From contig CBFDEC010000047.1 in assembly GCA_965603725.1 (NCBI GenBank), positions 1-22,312 on the forward strand: a stretch of 22,312 nucleotides of DNA, given 5' to 3'. Below, piece by piece: positions 1 to 8,634 of this stretch (the stretch's first letter is position 1; the number at the start of each line of letters is the position of its first letter). This DNA is from JAGGSN01 sp965603725 (GTDB lineage Bacteria > Zixibacteria > MSB-5A5 > UBA10806 > 4484-95). The position numbers and the translations under genes were made by a program. The notes below the pieces were generated by a model. The model worked only from the letters and a program-made list of their open reading frames with translations, searched no databases and was not told the origin of the DNA.

Positions 1-853
1 AAATAACCGGCGGCTGGTTGCCACCCCCCTCAAGCAAATAGATTGTCACAGATTGTTGAACTGGAAGGTTAAAGACGTCTTCAACAATAAAATTCACATA
101 AAAAGTGTCAGGACCTTGATTAACAACCGGATTAAACGTAAAAGTACCCTGCACCTGGCCGAAATCTTCATCCTCTGTAAAACTGGAGTTTGGCGGAAGA
201 TTTTCAGCGCTGAGGCTGATAAAATCTCCATCCGAATCGTAGGCTTCGACATCAAACTGAAGTTGACCGCCAGGATTGACATATTGAGGATTTAGCGGAA
301 TTGCCGTGAAAACAGGAGGATCATTCTCAGGACCTTCTTGGTTGATCACCACACCATCCACAAGCTCCGGGAAAATTTGCCTTGAGCCATTCCAGTTGGA
401 AATAGTATTATCCTGGTTTTGTTCAATTGTTTCAAATATAACTGGCGAATTTCTGGGAGCGGTAAATAAAATCCTGAACTTCAACTCAACTACTGGTTCA
501 GAACCAATAGGCACCGGCGCCCCCCATGTATAGGCGACTACATGAATGACGCCCTCGGTAGGAAAATTATAGGAGAATTGACTCCATTCGCTAATCCTGA
601 TGGTCGGAAGAACCTCTGCTATCTCAAGAGCATTAGGGTTATAAGCAATATTCAGTATAAAGCCTGCGATAGAATCAGAATGGTTAGCCATATTGACAAA
701 TACACTTACTGTATCATCAGGCACTCCTACGGCAGAAATTATTCTCAGCGTATCCTGACTCTGGGCAAATAATGCTGAAGAAGCAGAAATACAAATAAAC
801 ATCGTTGACAGTAAAATAATTATATATTTTCTACTCAAAAGTCTGCCTTTCAT
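1..853 (-). CDS. Secreted cohesin-like/Ig-like repeat protein, C-terminus cut by window edge
   Basis: An uninterrupted minus-strand frame runs from ATG at 853 to the window edge (284 codons, no stop). The start is supported by AGAGG about 7 nt upstream. Residues 1-31 form a signal peptide (hydrophobic run after MKGRLLSRK, ending SSALFAQ). Residues about 34-170 look like a cohesin-type beta-sandwich: short strands, a NIAYNPNALEIAEV strand pair and a closing VDGVVI strand. Residues about 174-284 look like a cadherin/He_PIG-type Ig domain, opening with NDPPVF and containing AYDSDGD; the last residues NQPPVI resemble the start of another such domain. It is first of four secreted-protein genes in a row on this strand. 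By analogy with its neighbours it may end in a T9SS tail or dockerin pair outside the window. Secretion and fold class are fairly sure; the ligand is unknown. Confidence 0.85.
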   Translation of the reverse strand, partial: MKGRLLSRKYIIILLSTMFICISASSALFAQSQDTLRIISAVGVPDDTVSVFVNMANHSDSIAGFILNIAYNPNALEIAEVLPTIRISEWSQFSYNFPTEGVIHVVAYTWGAPVPIGSEPVVELKFRILFTAPRNSPVIFETIEQNQDNTISNWNGSRQIFPELVDGVVINQEGPENDPPVFTAIPLNPQYVNPGGQLQFDVEAYDSDGDFISLSAENLPPNSSFTEDEDFGQVQGTFTFNPVVNQGPDTFYVNFIVEDVFNLPVQQSVTIYLLEGGGNQPPVI

Positions 854-1025
854 CACCGGCCTCTTTACGTCAACAAATCATCTCTTAACATCGACAAATG
901 ACCTAAATACAAAGCATAGCAATAAACTCAAGAAGATACCTCCTTATCAGCATACTCGCAAAATCCTGGAAACAATACAACTGCCGTTGCTAAAAAGTCA
1001 TATTTAAGATGCCTTAGATATTTCT

Positions 1026-1853
1026 TCATTTAACCAGGCTCATTTTTTTGGTCAAAGATATTCCTTCACTCGTCAACCTGTAAAAATACAGCCCTGAGGA
1101 TAAAGGCTGGTTATTACCAGAGACTCCATTCCAAACAACGTTATAGGTTCCGGAAGAAACATAGCTGTCGAATAAAACAGCTACCCTTTTGCCAAGAATA
1201 TCATATACCTCAAGCAAAACATGACCGGGCTGCTTAATAGAAAATCCGATATTTGTGCTGGCATTAAAGGGATTTGGATAATTACCATCTAAAATAAAAT
1301 CAACCGGAGCCGGTTGAACTATCTCCATATCATTATAAGGATCGATAATAATAACTCCATCAACCGTATAAGGTTCTGCCGTCATATAGCCGGAAGAATC
1401 GGATATCATATTTAAAAATTCGCTGGAACGGTCAAAAGAAATAATGAATCGAGCGCCAATTTCAACTGTATTATCAATGGCGATTTTTAAAACCGCAATT
1501 TCATGACGCCCCAAGGGCAGAGGTGGAACCAGATCATAATTCGGCCAATTAGCAAGGGCATTAAGCCTTAGCGACCCCTCAGTAAAAGGAGCGATAAACA
1601 ATGCAAAATTATCAACAGCCGCGCCGCGTTGAACATCAACAAATCGTGCTTGTGTCGAATCTGCCAACAAAATTTTAGTTGACAGGGCTCCGACTGTAAA
1701 CGATTGATTGCTGAGATATAAAGCAACCTCAGCCGTATCTGCCTGTGCGGCATAAATTGTTGGCAAACTCAAACTGTCTATTTCCTGACAAAATATTAAA
1801 TCGTTGAAGAAAAAAGTGGCGATTAAAAAAACTACTAATACTAAAATTTTCAT
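1026..1853 (-). CDS. Secreted protein, cohesin-like domain plus T9SS type A sorting tail
   Basis: 275 residues. A TTG 15 nt upstream extends the frame, but ATG at 1853 is preferred: a GGGG tract lies about 8 nt upstream and the signal peptide (residues 1-22, MKILVLVVFLIATFFF, ending FCQ) then begins normally. Residues about 28-172 resemble a cohesin-like beta-sandwich of the kind found in FCB secreted proteins. Residues about 185-275 are a Por-secretion/FlgD-like tail with the hallmarks NYPNPFNAST, VYDILGKRV and SGLYFYRL, ending KKMSLVK. Such tails direct export through the type IX secretion system and are usually cleaved during surface attachment or release. There are no catalytic motifs, so it is probably a binding or structural surface protein. 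It has its own spacers of 172 bp downstream and 269 bp upstream, suggesting independent transcription. Confidence 0.88.
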   Translation of the reverse strand: MKILVLVVFLIATFFFNDLIFCQEIDSLSLPTIYAAQADTAEVALYLSNQSFTVGALSTKILLADSTQARFVDVQRGAAVDNFALFIAPFTEGSLRLNALANWPNYDLVPPLPLGRHEIAVLKIAIDNTVEIGARFIISFDRSSEFLNMISDSSGYMTAEPYTVDGVIIIDPYNDMEIVQPAPVDFILDGNYPNPFNASTNIGFSIKQPGHVLLEVYDILGKRVAVLFDSYVSSGTYNVVWNGVSGNNQPLSSGLYFYRLTSEGISLTKKMSLVK

Positions 1854-2065
1854 AATACTACCCCACAATTACAATTTATTCAATATCATTTAAGCAAATA
1901 CCATACCGCCTTTCTTTTAGGGTTTAATACATAAATTAGATAAATTACTTCAATAACTCCCATATACTTCAATCACATACAATGTGTGATTAAATATTCA
2001 TCCCTTCCCGATTCTGCATTACATTACACATTTGTTGCAAAGTTCTCTTTTCTTTTTAAGAGGCA

Positions 2066-2085
2066 AGAGAGGCATAAGCCTCTCT
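2066..2085 (-). terminator. Hairpin downstream of the 779-residue secreted protein gene
   Basis: A perfect 8-bp stem AGAGAGGC/GCCTCTCT with loop ATAA lies 38-57 nt past the stop of the minus-strand gene at 2123. A further GCCTCTT just beyond it on the minus strand could compete for pairing. No clean T-run follows on the minus strand, so it is not a textbook intrinsic terminator. It could stabilise the transcript 3' end instead. Confidence 0.4.
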
Positions 2086-2122
2086 CACCTTTTCTTCCAA
2101 GAAAAATCGCTACTAAAGTATC

Positions 2123-4462
2123 TTACTTCAGCAGTGTCATCTTCATGGTTTTGGAGTGATCGCCGGCAACTACTCTGTAGAAGTAGATACCGCTGGCAAT
2201 ATCACTGGCATCCCAGACGACTGTATGATAACCAGCCGCCATTTCGCCACGATCAATAGACTCAACCAGCTGACCGGCCACGTTGTAAATATTAATATTT
2301 ACATTAGCCTCGGTCGGCAGAGTGAAGTTAATCCTGGTCATGGCGTTGAACGGATTCGGATAGTTCTGTGCTACCGTAAACTCGGTCGGCAGCGGTATGG
2401 ACAGCTCGCTACGAGCATCCAGAAGCGCGCCGCGGTTATCGGATACAGAAACATCGCCGAATGTCAGGTCGCCTGTAACAGCCGGAATCGTAAACAAGAC
2501 ATTAGAACCCGGAGCGAATGAATTCGCCTCCATGTCATAAACCAATACAGTCATGACTTCGCCATTGTCCGTGTAATCCAGATCCATACCTTCGGCAACA
2601 GGAGCGCCAATCTCAAAACCGGCATGGTTGATTGAGACTATAGCGCCGCCAACACTGGTCTCTGAGGAGATCATCACATCAACATCGCCTTCGGCATTAG
2701 TCGGCATCGATACGGTAGCCACCACATCAAGCGGGGTTACCTTGCCGGCGCCGCCGTTAACAATGTAATTGATCATATAGATAAGGTCGGCAATTGAAGC
2801 CTGGATATCGTCCTCGTTAACATCAGAAGCAAACATCTGACGAAGAGTGAACGGATTGGCAACCGGATCAATCAAGTGATTAGCCAGCACCACAACGTCC
2901 CCAACTTCAAACGCATAACCGTTCAGGTTAAGGTCGCCTATGACAACATTATGCCGTTTCATCACCTTGACATTGCCGCACTCGAGAGTCAGCAGCAGAG
3001 TGCCAAACTCACTGCTGTCCGGAGCGTCATCGCAGCCTTCGGGAATCCAGGAATGATAACCGGATGCATCCGTAACTGTGTTATCCTCAAAAGTCTCGTC
3101 ACAGAAACAAACCGGTATGCAGAAGTCGTCTAGATACTCATATGCGGGATTCAACAGGAACAACATCCTTACAATCGGTTCCTGGGGATTAATGGCACAG
3201 ATGTCCCGATTTGGATCCTGGTCGCTTAAATTGTTGATAAAGAAGAACCTGATAGTACCGGGACCTTCAATCTCATAGTTTACCTCCCAGTAGTCGCCAC
3301 CAAGTAACGCAGCGCCCATTTCCCAATCGGTAATGCTTAAGACTGACGCGTCATAGCATACGGTGAATGTGAAAGCGCCAAGGCAGAAGCAATCGCCGCA
3401 GGCATCGAGGTATATCGGCATCCAATCTTCATAACCAGGCCAGATCCAAAGAGCGTCATCCATGCTGGCGACAACTTCGCCAACAATAGTGATAGCACCG
3501 GCATTGAATTCAACAGGATGCTCATTGCCGTCATTGATGGAAAGGATAACGTCGCCGCTGAAGCACTCGCCACAGAAATCTTCCATATCGAAGTCGAGAA
3601 TGTAATGCCAGGTAATGCCCTCATCCGGAAGCTCATCCGGAGTGAAAGGATTATCAGGATCCAGCGCAATTGTACCGGCAGTCAAGCCTTCGATCACAAT
3701 GGCATCGCCATCGACATCATAGATGTCGACAGCAACCGAGAAATCGGTGTAGCCGCAATCATACGGAAGCTCGAACGACTCAATTACCGGTGCCGCGTTT
3801 GGGGAAAAATAAACGCAGGAATAATAGGCATAAAGATCAAATACGACACCTTCAGGAGGACCAGCATTGTTCGGCTGCATTGGATCTTGTCCATCTTGTA
3901 AAGCATCGCAGAATGTTTGACCAATAAGATCTTCATCTACAGTATGTACATAGAACGTAAAGACATGAGTCGGAACCTCGGATGTGAAAAATGGCGCAAA
4001 CGGACCCGAGAGACCCCAGGCAAAGCCGATGAATGTAAGGCTCTTGTAACCAGCAGGATTGGCAAAAAGTTCGCTGCCATCAATAATATCGTCCTGGGCG
4101 TTACACATCATCGCCACATCCCACGGAACCGGATCAACGTCGCCCGCGAAAGGCGGTGACATTGGATAGTATTCCGGCGGATAATATGGATTGGTGTAAA
4201 GAATTTCAGTATAGAATGAATCGATCACGTCGTATCTAATACCAAGAGCATAGCACAAATCGGCAACCTCGCTCGGCTGACCCAGCATCATCCATACCGG
4301 AACGCTGACCCATTTGTTAGGACTGACCACCAGTGTATCCATAACCCAATGATCAACATCCCAGGTCGGGCCATCAGCATCACCGGTGAAGATATACGCG
4401 TCATCAGCCATGACGCCGACAGAAAGTAATAATACTAATGTTAACGCAAAAAGTTTTTTCAT
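2123..4462 (-). CDS. Large secreted multi-domain protein: cohesin-like domains, dockerin-like pair, T9SS tail
   Basis: 779 residues. ATG at 4462 has AAGGAG 8 nt upstream. Signal peptide residues 1-19 (MKKLFALTLVLLLSVGVMA). Residues about 40-215 are a first cohesin-like region. Residues 225-325 are an Ig/cadherin-like domain (APVIESFELP, YDVDGDAI). Residues 330-500 are a second, cysteine-rich beta domain (CGDCFC, CIPVCFC) that probably needs disulphides. Residues 507-530 and 545-569 form a dockerin-like pair with Asp/Asn-rich loops (GDLNLNGYAF, SDVNEDDIQA). Residues 578-690 are another cohesin-like sandwich. Residues 699-779 are a T9SS type A tail (NYPNPFNAMT, IYNVAGQLVE, SGIYFYRV). Having cohesin-like and dockerin-like modules in one T9SS cargo suggests self-association or assembly on the surface with its neighbours. 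No enzymatic motif was seen. Confidence 0.9.
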   Translation of the reverse strand: MKKLFALTLVLLLSVGVMADDAYIFTGDADGPTWDVDHWVMDTLVVSPNKWVSVPVWMMLGQPSEVADLCYALGIRYDVIDSFYTEILYTNPYYPPEYYPMSPPFAGDVDPVPWDVAMMCNAQDDIIDGSELFANPAGYKSLTFIGFAWGLSGPFAPFFTSEVPTHVFTFYVHTVDEDLIGQTFCDALQDGQDPMQPNNAGPPEGVVFDLYAYYSCVYFSPNAAPVIESFELPYDCGYTDFSVAVDIYDVDGDAIVIEGLTAGTIALDPDNPFTPDELPDEGITWHYILDFDMEDFCGECFSGDVILSINDGNEHPVEFNAGAITIVGEVVASMDDALWIWPGYEDWMPIYLDACGDCFCLGAFTFTVCYDASVLSITDWEMGAALLGGDYWEVNYEIEGPGTIRFFFINNLSDQDPNRDICAINPQEPIVRMLFLLNPAYEYLDDFCIPVCFCDETFEDNTVTDASGYHSWIPEGCDDAPDSSEFGTLLLTLECGNVKVMKRHNVVIGDLNLNGYAFEVGDVVVLANHLIDPVANPFTLRQMFASDVNEDDIQASIADLIYMINYIVNGGAGKVTPLDVVATVSMPTNAEGDVDVMISSETSVGGAIVSINHAGFEIGAPVAEGMDLDYTDNGEVMTVLVYDMEANSFAPGSNVLFTIPAVTGDLTFGDVSVSDNRGALLDARSELSIPLPTEFTVAQNYPNPFNAMTRINFTLPTEANVNINIYNVAGQLVESIDRGEMAAGYHTVVWDASDIASGIYFYRVVAGDHSKTMKMTLLK

Positions 4463-4486
4463 GTTTTACTCCTTATAAAACATTGG

Positions 4487-4502
4487 GTGTTAAATGTAAC
4501 AC
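4487..4502. promoter_or_regulatory. Short inverted repeat in the leader of the 779-residue protein gene
   Basis: GTGTTA-AATG-TAACAC is a perfect 6-4-6 inverted repeat centred about 32 nt upstream of the ATG at 4462. It could be an operator or a small leader hairpin. Such a repeat can arise by chance in AT-rich DNA. Confidence 0.22.
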
Positions 4503-4625
4503 TCATTTCCCTACTTGAGGAATTCCTTTTCCTCTGTCCCCTCACATAATTATTACCTTGTTTGTTGCTCTTCTCACCACCTCCTTCAAGGAAATCAGGT
4601 TTATTTATTTTAAATAACCAAAACT

Positions 4626-5372
4626 CTAATTACACGGTTCAGAATCACATGGTCCGGGCGCTGGATTTATTCCTCTGAAATAATTAACCAGGTAAGTAAC
4701 ATCACTGCCAAAGATGTTACCATCTCCACTGGGGTCGCCTGCGCAGAAAGTACAAGGACATCCCACATTACCTAAGAAATAATTAACTAAATAGGTAACA
4801 TCAGATCCAATCAGCATACCATCGCAGTTGGTATCGCCCCGTCGGGCTGTAGATTCGTCGATTTCAACAACGCCATTCACAATGATAGTATCCGGATAAA
4901 TATCCCCATGAGGATCACATATAAATACAGGACCCATAACAACATCAACCGTCATGCAATCTTCCCAGTGGCATTCAAATTGCAGTGTAACATTGAATAA
5001 CAATCCATTGCCAGGTTCTAAGGGGGGTGTATCGAAACCGCTAAGATTAGCAAAGGCAATAATATTAAACGAATCGGGGTTCGCTTGGCTGTTATTGTAT
5101 TCGAACACCTCCCACCCTGCAATACGGCTGCCAGCTCTATCAGCCATAACAGGCGTAATAATACCCGGCGGGTCAGTTGTCATATGAACATCAATTCCGC
5201 CTACCGAGCAGGGATTATCAATGTATACAGGCAGTACAAAAGTTTTTACATTACGTTCAAGGCTTAGTGAACCCAGGCTAATGGTTGTTGTACAGTCTTG
5301 CGATAAAACTGACCCTGTTAATAACAGAGAAACTATACAGATTTCAAAGAACATTGAAATACGTTTTGCCAT
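4626..5372 (-). CDS. Secreted cohesin-like protein with C-terminal dockerin-like pair, no T9SS tail
   Basis: 248 residues. ATG at 5372 is preceded by a GAGGAGAGAGG tract, a strong ribosome binding site. Signal peptide residues 1-24 (hydrophobic ICIVSLLLTGSVL, then SQDC). Residues 26-172 are a cohesin-like sandwich (strands FVLPVYIDNP, GGIDVHM, LLFNVTLQFEC, and closing TIIVNGVVEI). Residues 179-201 and 212-234 are two dockerin-like repeats, RGDTNCDGML and AGDPSGDGNI, each followed by the same GSDVTYLVNYF helix and joined by a Cys-rich linker (GCPCTFC). The Asp/Asn spacing fits calcium-binding EF-like loops. It ends in GPCDSEPCN without a sorting tail, so it may be released to the periplasm or secreted by another route, or be held by a partner through its dockerin. 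The two helices are almost identical, suggesting recent internal duplication or strong constraint. Confidence 0.9.
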   Translation of the reverse strand: MAKRISMFFEICIVSLLLTGSVLSQDCTTTISLGSLSLERNVKTFVLPVYIDNPCSVGGIDVHMTTDPPGIITPVMADRAGSRIAGWEVFEYNNSQANPDSFNIIAFANLSGFDTPPLEPGNGLLFNVTLQFECHWEDCMTVDVVMGPVFICDPHGDIYPDTIIVNGVVEIDESTARRGDTNCDGMLIGSDVTYLVNYFLGNVGCPCTFCAGDPSGDGNIFGSDVTYLVNYFRGINPAPGPCDSEPCN

Positions 5373-6203
5373 AAGGCCTCTCTCCTCAGATTTGAGTGAA
5401 TACTTATTCTTTTTCTTTTTTTACAACTCCTTAGCTGTTTAAGAATAAAGTCTCCTTTGCAAAACGCACCAAACTGATGACAATCGATTAAAAAACATTT
5501 AAATTAATGCCTCTCTCCCTAAGACAATACAGAAAGATGAACTTATTTAATACTCTCCCTTAGCCAGCGGCAATCGTTACACAACAGCATAAAAGTTAAA
5601 ATCAGGCGCTGCCACCAACGTTCTTTAACTTAATTAAAATAAACAACACTATTCTTACCACAAACGCTTCAGAAGCCTACTGCCAGAAGCTTAAAATAGA
5701 ATCCTCTACATCGTCAATATATATATGAAGAATATTAAGTCAAGTAAAAAATTGAGTTATTATAAGTTTTTTTTGCATTATTAATTATTTAAAATAGGCT
5801 GGAAAGCATAACTTAAACTCCCACAATATGTTTCCCCCCTCAAAGACAGGTTAGGCTTACGCCCTGCAACCAATATAAAGTAGGAGGATTTTTCGGCTTT
5901 TTTATCAAAAAACTCAGGAAGAACGATAATCAGAGCAAAATATATATTGAATGGCCGCAATCGAAGAAGCCTGAAAAGAAAGAAATTATCATTAATGATG
6001 CTTATTTTTTGGCAAATAAAACGAAAAGAAAGCTATGATTACTTCCTCATCAACAGCAGCCAATTTTTTGACAATGAGGTTCTATCCGGCAGCGTAAATA
6101 TTTAATGATGTATTTTTGTTTTGGATGAAAGGTTACTCGAGATTAGAGTACCGCAATATATAAGGATTTCAAACAAGCTCAATAATTGCCTCTATAATTG
6201 CTA
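5373..6203. other. Long AT-rich intergenic region, no convincing gene
   Basis: About 830 bp between two minus-strand genes. It probably holds the promoter and leader of the dockerin gene at its left end and the 3' untranslated region of the histidine kinase gene at its right end. The longest open stretch (plus strand, roughly 5806-6042) has no usable start codon, and its first half does not look coding. No RNA gene, transposase remnant or tandem repeat was recognised. Confidence 0.5.
5716..5743 (-). promoter_or_regulatory. Possible sigma70-type promoter for the dockerin protein gene
   Basis: Read on the minus strand: TTGACT (5738-5743), a 16-nt spacer, then TATATT (5716-5721). It would give a leader of about 340 nt to the ATG at 5372. 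The surrounding sequence is very AT-rich, so a chance match is possible. Confidence 0.28.
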
Positions 6204-7922
6204 TTATCCGTTTACAGATTGAGGAAGAATAATATCAAATGCGGCGCCCTTTCCCTTGAGATTATAGGCGGTAATCTTTCCCCCATGGTTGGTGATAATT
6301 CTATGGCTGGTCCACAACCCGAAACCATGTCCGGTCTTTTTAGAGGTGACGCGAGGTTCAAAGATTCTCGGCAGAATTTTCTCCTCAATACCCGGACCAT
6401 TATCACTTACCGTGATTTTAACAGTATTGTCTTCATCTTGTGAGGCAACTTTTATCGAGATAATCCCTTTACCCGCCATAGACCTGGCAAATACATCGGC
6501 CGCATTAATAAATATATTTAAAAAAACCTGATGAATCTGACCTGCATCTATATATACGCGGGGCAAAATGCTGGGAATATCAATATTGAATGTAACGCCT
6601 TTAAACATCTGCTGGGGATGAATGAAGAAAACCAGGTCCTCAATCAAACGTCTCAGATCATAGGAGATAAACTCCGATTCCAAAGCAGAAAAGTCCATAA
6701 GACCATCAGAAAACCTTTTGATAAAGCTAACATTTTCCATAATAACATTAATCTTTTCTTCAAGCTTCTCTGTTTTGCCCTGCAAAAGATTCATGGACAA
6801 AAGTTGTGCATTAGTCGAAATAACCGTGAGGTAATTATTCAGCTCATGCCCGATAGCGGCGGCCATTTCGCCCTTGGCAATCAATTTCTCAGATAATATT
6901 AGGTACTGCTCAATAATTACCTGTTCGGTTATGTCTTCAATAAGAATAGTATGACCTGCGAATTTCTTGCCCCAACAGCTAAATGGGCAAAACCTTAATG
7001 CCAGAACGCACTCGCAATTTTTACTATCGATATTTAAACGGGATAACTCGAGCGGTTTTGATTTTGCTTTCCGAATAGAATCAGCAAAGGTTTTGTAATA
7101 TTTTTCAGGGATAACATCAATCAGCTTCGAGCCGATTATGCCGTCTTTAATTGGAGGGTCGCTTGTCCAGCCAACTTTCGAAAATATCCTGTTGACAGCC
7201 TCGTTGACCTCGTTTATTTCGCCATCAGCATCAACAACCAATACTCCGATGGGAGTATTTGTAATAATATTCTGTTGTAATTTGCGAAACTCTAATTCCT
7301 CGGTATAAAGCGCTGCATTATGAATTGCTAAGGCAGCCTGGGAAACAAATTTCTCCAATAAGACCACATTTTTTTCAGGGAAAATACCGGATTCAGCGGT
7401 ATTGTCTAAGTAAAGGACGCCCATGATTTTTTCTTTGATTTTTAAAGGCGCACACATTACTGACTGTATATTTAAATCAGCAAGAGAATTTATTGAGGAA
7501 AACCTTTCATCTTTCTGGATATCTGAAACATATTCTATCTGACCTGATTGGGCTGTAATCCGTATAATGGTTGCAGCTATTGTCTCATCATTAGAATCAA
7601 TCTGATCAATTGTAATATTATAAGCCTTTTTTGGCTGGAGCTTGCCTTTATCATCCGAAAGCATCAACAAACCATGCTCAGCACTGAACATTTTAATTGC
7701 CCTGGTCATAACAATTTCAAGAACATTTTCAAGATTGAGTGTGGAATTAAGCACCCGGTTAACCTCATACAATTCAGCCAGGTATTCATAACCGATTTCT
7801 TTGCATATACTTATATCTTTATCTGATTTATCTTTCAGGATATCAGAATCAGTTTGTCTTTCAGGCGCCATCAATGCTGAATGTTCAGATTTGTTCGTAT
7901 CAATATATACTATTCTACCCAT
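6204..7922 (-). CDS. Cytoplasmic GAF-PAS sensor histidine kinase, orphan
   Basis: 572 residues from ATG at 7922. A GTG two codons earlier has AGGG about 6 nt upstream, and a TTG at 7961 extends the frame without a ribosome binding site; the exact start is uncertain. No membrane segment or signal peptide is visible. Domains: GAF about 57-208 (signal binding; MCAPLKIKEKIMGVLYLDN), PAS about 217-337 (TNTPIGVLVVDADGEINEVN), HisKA with phospho-acceptor His about residue 359 in GHELNNYLTVI, and HATPase with N-box FLNIFINAADVF, G1 DNGPGI, F-box IFEP and G2 GHGFGLW. The H-box is of the HELNN/HDFNN type rather than HELRTPL. All catalytic boxes are present, so it should be active. There is no response regulator beside it, so its partner is encoded elsewhere. 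It probably senses a soluble cytoplasmic ligand or redox state. Confidence 0.92.
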   Translation of the reverse strand: MGRIVYIDTNKSEHSALMAPERQTDSDILKDKSDKDISICKEIGYEYLAELYEVNRVLNSTLNLENVLEIVMTRAIKMFSAEHGLLMLSDDKGKLQPKKAYNITIDQIDSNDETIAATIIRITAQSGQIEYVSDIQKDERFSSINSLADLNIQSVMCAPLKIKEKIMGVLYLDNTAESGIFPEKNVVLLEKFVSQAALAIHNAALYTEELEFRKLQQNIITNTPIGVLVVDADGEINEVNEAVNRIFSKVGWTSDPPIKDGIIGSKLIDVIPEKYYKTFADSIRKAKSKPLELSRLNIDSKNCECVLALRFCPFSCWGKKFAGHTILIEDITEQVIIEQYLILSEKLIAKGEMAAAIGHELNNYLTVISTNAQLLSMNLLQGKTEKLEEKINVIMENVSFIKRFSDGLMDFSALESEFISYDLRRLIEDLVFFIHPQQMFKGVTFNIDIPSILPRVYIDAGQIHQVFLNIFINAADVFARSMAGKGIISIKVASQDEDNTVKITVSDNGPGIEEKILPRIFEPRVTSKKTGHGFGLWTSHRIITNHGGKITAYNLKGKGAAFDIILPQSVNG

Positions 7923-8053
7923 ATTCACTTTAAACCCTACTATAAACTGTTTAATTGCCAATTCTATATATCGGCAGGTTTGTTATTGATATGAGTACAG
8001 GAAAAAAGATATAAGTAAGTCTTCAATTATCTGCAATTTTAATTTTAACCGCG

Positions 8054-8077
8054 GTGTCGACCCTCTGTGGTCGGCAC
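8054..8077. repeat. Palindromic repeat with CTCTGT loop (inverted relative of 18055-18081)
   Basis: GTGTCGACC / GGTCGGCAC arms (9 bp with one G-T wobble) enclose CTCTGT. The reverse complement of 18055-18081 has nearly the same sequence, GTCGACC-CTCTGC-GGTCGAC. It lies between the histidine kinase gene and the end of the six-cysteine membrane protein gene. Confidence 0.75.
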
Positions 8078-8112
8078 AAGGCCTGTATTGATATCGGCAT
8101 AAAGTTGAATAG

Positions 8113-8634
8113 TTATTGCTGAATAGTTTTATCCGGATATAACACATGAGGATTATAGACCGGACAAATATTTTTCTGATAACAAACCGAGCAATTGACA
8201 GCGCGGTAATACAGCCTGTGCAGGATTATTACTGCAATATAGATACCAAACAATCCATCGGGGTTGAAAGTGAAGCCATCGATAAGCCTTAAAATTCCGA
8301 TTCCGAAAGGCAATATTCGTAATGGCCACAGGAGCATTGTCAATCCATAGCCGGCTTGAAAGAAAACCGGCTCTCCTTTAGGGAAAGCAAAGCCAGCTAA
8401 AAGCCCCCAGGCGGTATTACACCGTTTACCATAATAGTAGCATTTTGTACATCTTAGAATTGGCAGGAAAACAAATAATGAAAGCACCCAGTAAGCGCTG
8501 TAGAAAAGACCAAGTTTTTCATGAAAAGATATGATTAAAAAAATTGACAGACCGATTTCGCCGGCGCCAAGAATCCAGCGCGGTAATATTCTCCGCCAGG
8601 GGTATTTGTCAATTGCCCTTGAATTGTCTGTCAT
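8113..8634 (-). CDS. Small membrane protein with two three-cysteine motifs, unknown function
   Basis: 173 residues from ATG at 8634; a TTG at 8670 would add 12 residues (AAGAGA lies just upstream of it), so the start is not settled. About four hydrophobic segments: 20-37, 44-60, 92-118 and 128-143. Cysteines are arranged as C62-x2-C65-x6-C72 (RCTKCYYYGKRCNTAWG), just after the second segment, and C148-x2-C151-x5-C157 (NCSVCYQKNICPVY), just after the last. Six cysteines in two similar motifs at membrane boundaries suggest a metal or Fe-S site or a redox pair at one face of the membrane. I do not recognise the family. It stands alone and is divergent from the bactofilin-like gene at 8742, with about 107 bp between starts for promoters of both. 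Confidence 0.75.
   Translation of the reverse strand: MTDNSRAIDKYPWRRILPRWILGAGEIGLSIFLIISFHEKLGLFYSAYWVLSLFVFLPILRCTKCYYYGKRCNTAWGLLAGFAFPKGEPVFFQAGYGLTMLLWPLRILPFGIGILRLIDGFTFNPDGLFGIYIAVIILHRLYYRAVNCSVCYQKNICPVYNPHVLYPDKTIQQ

Noticed and set aside
1854..1868. TTG start that would extend the 275-residue secreted protein by five residues
   Set aside because: The ATG at 1853 has a better-spaced G-rich site and gives a normal signal peptide.
3337..3669. Overlapping minus-strand frame within the 779-residue secreted protein gene, and the many plus-strand frames opposite that gene
   Set aside because: They lie wholly inside a strong coding sequence, have no ribosome binding sites and show low-complexity composition typical of shadow frames.
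1..5372. Cellulosome gene cluster
   Set aside because: No carbohydrate-active enzyme domains accompany the cohesin-like and dockerin-like modules, and such modules are common in non-cellulolytic FCB bacteria.
5806..6042. Plus-strand open stretch of about 78 codons whose end reads like protein (IEWPQSKKPEKKEI)
   Set aside because: There is no ATG, GTG or TTG near its beginning, the first half has non-coding composition, and GGAGGA inside it is not followed by a start. It could be a gene relic but cannot be supported.
7923..7961. TTG start extending the soluble kinase by 13 residues
   Set aside because: No ribosome binding site precedes the TTG. The ATG at 7922 or GTG at 7928 is more plausible.
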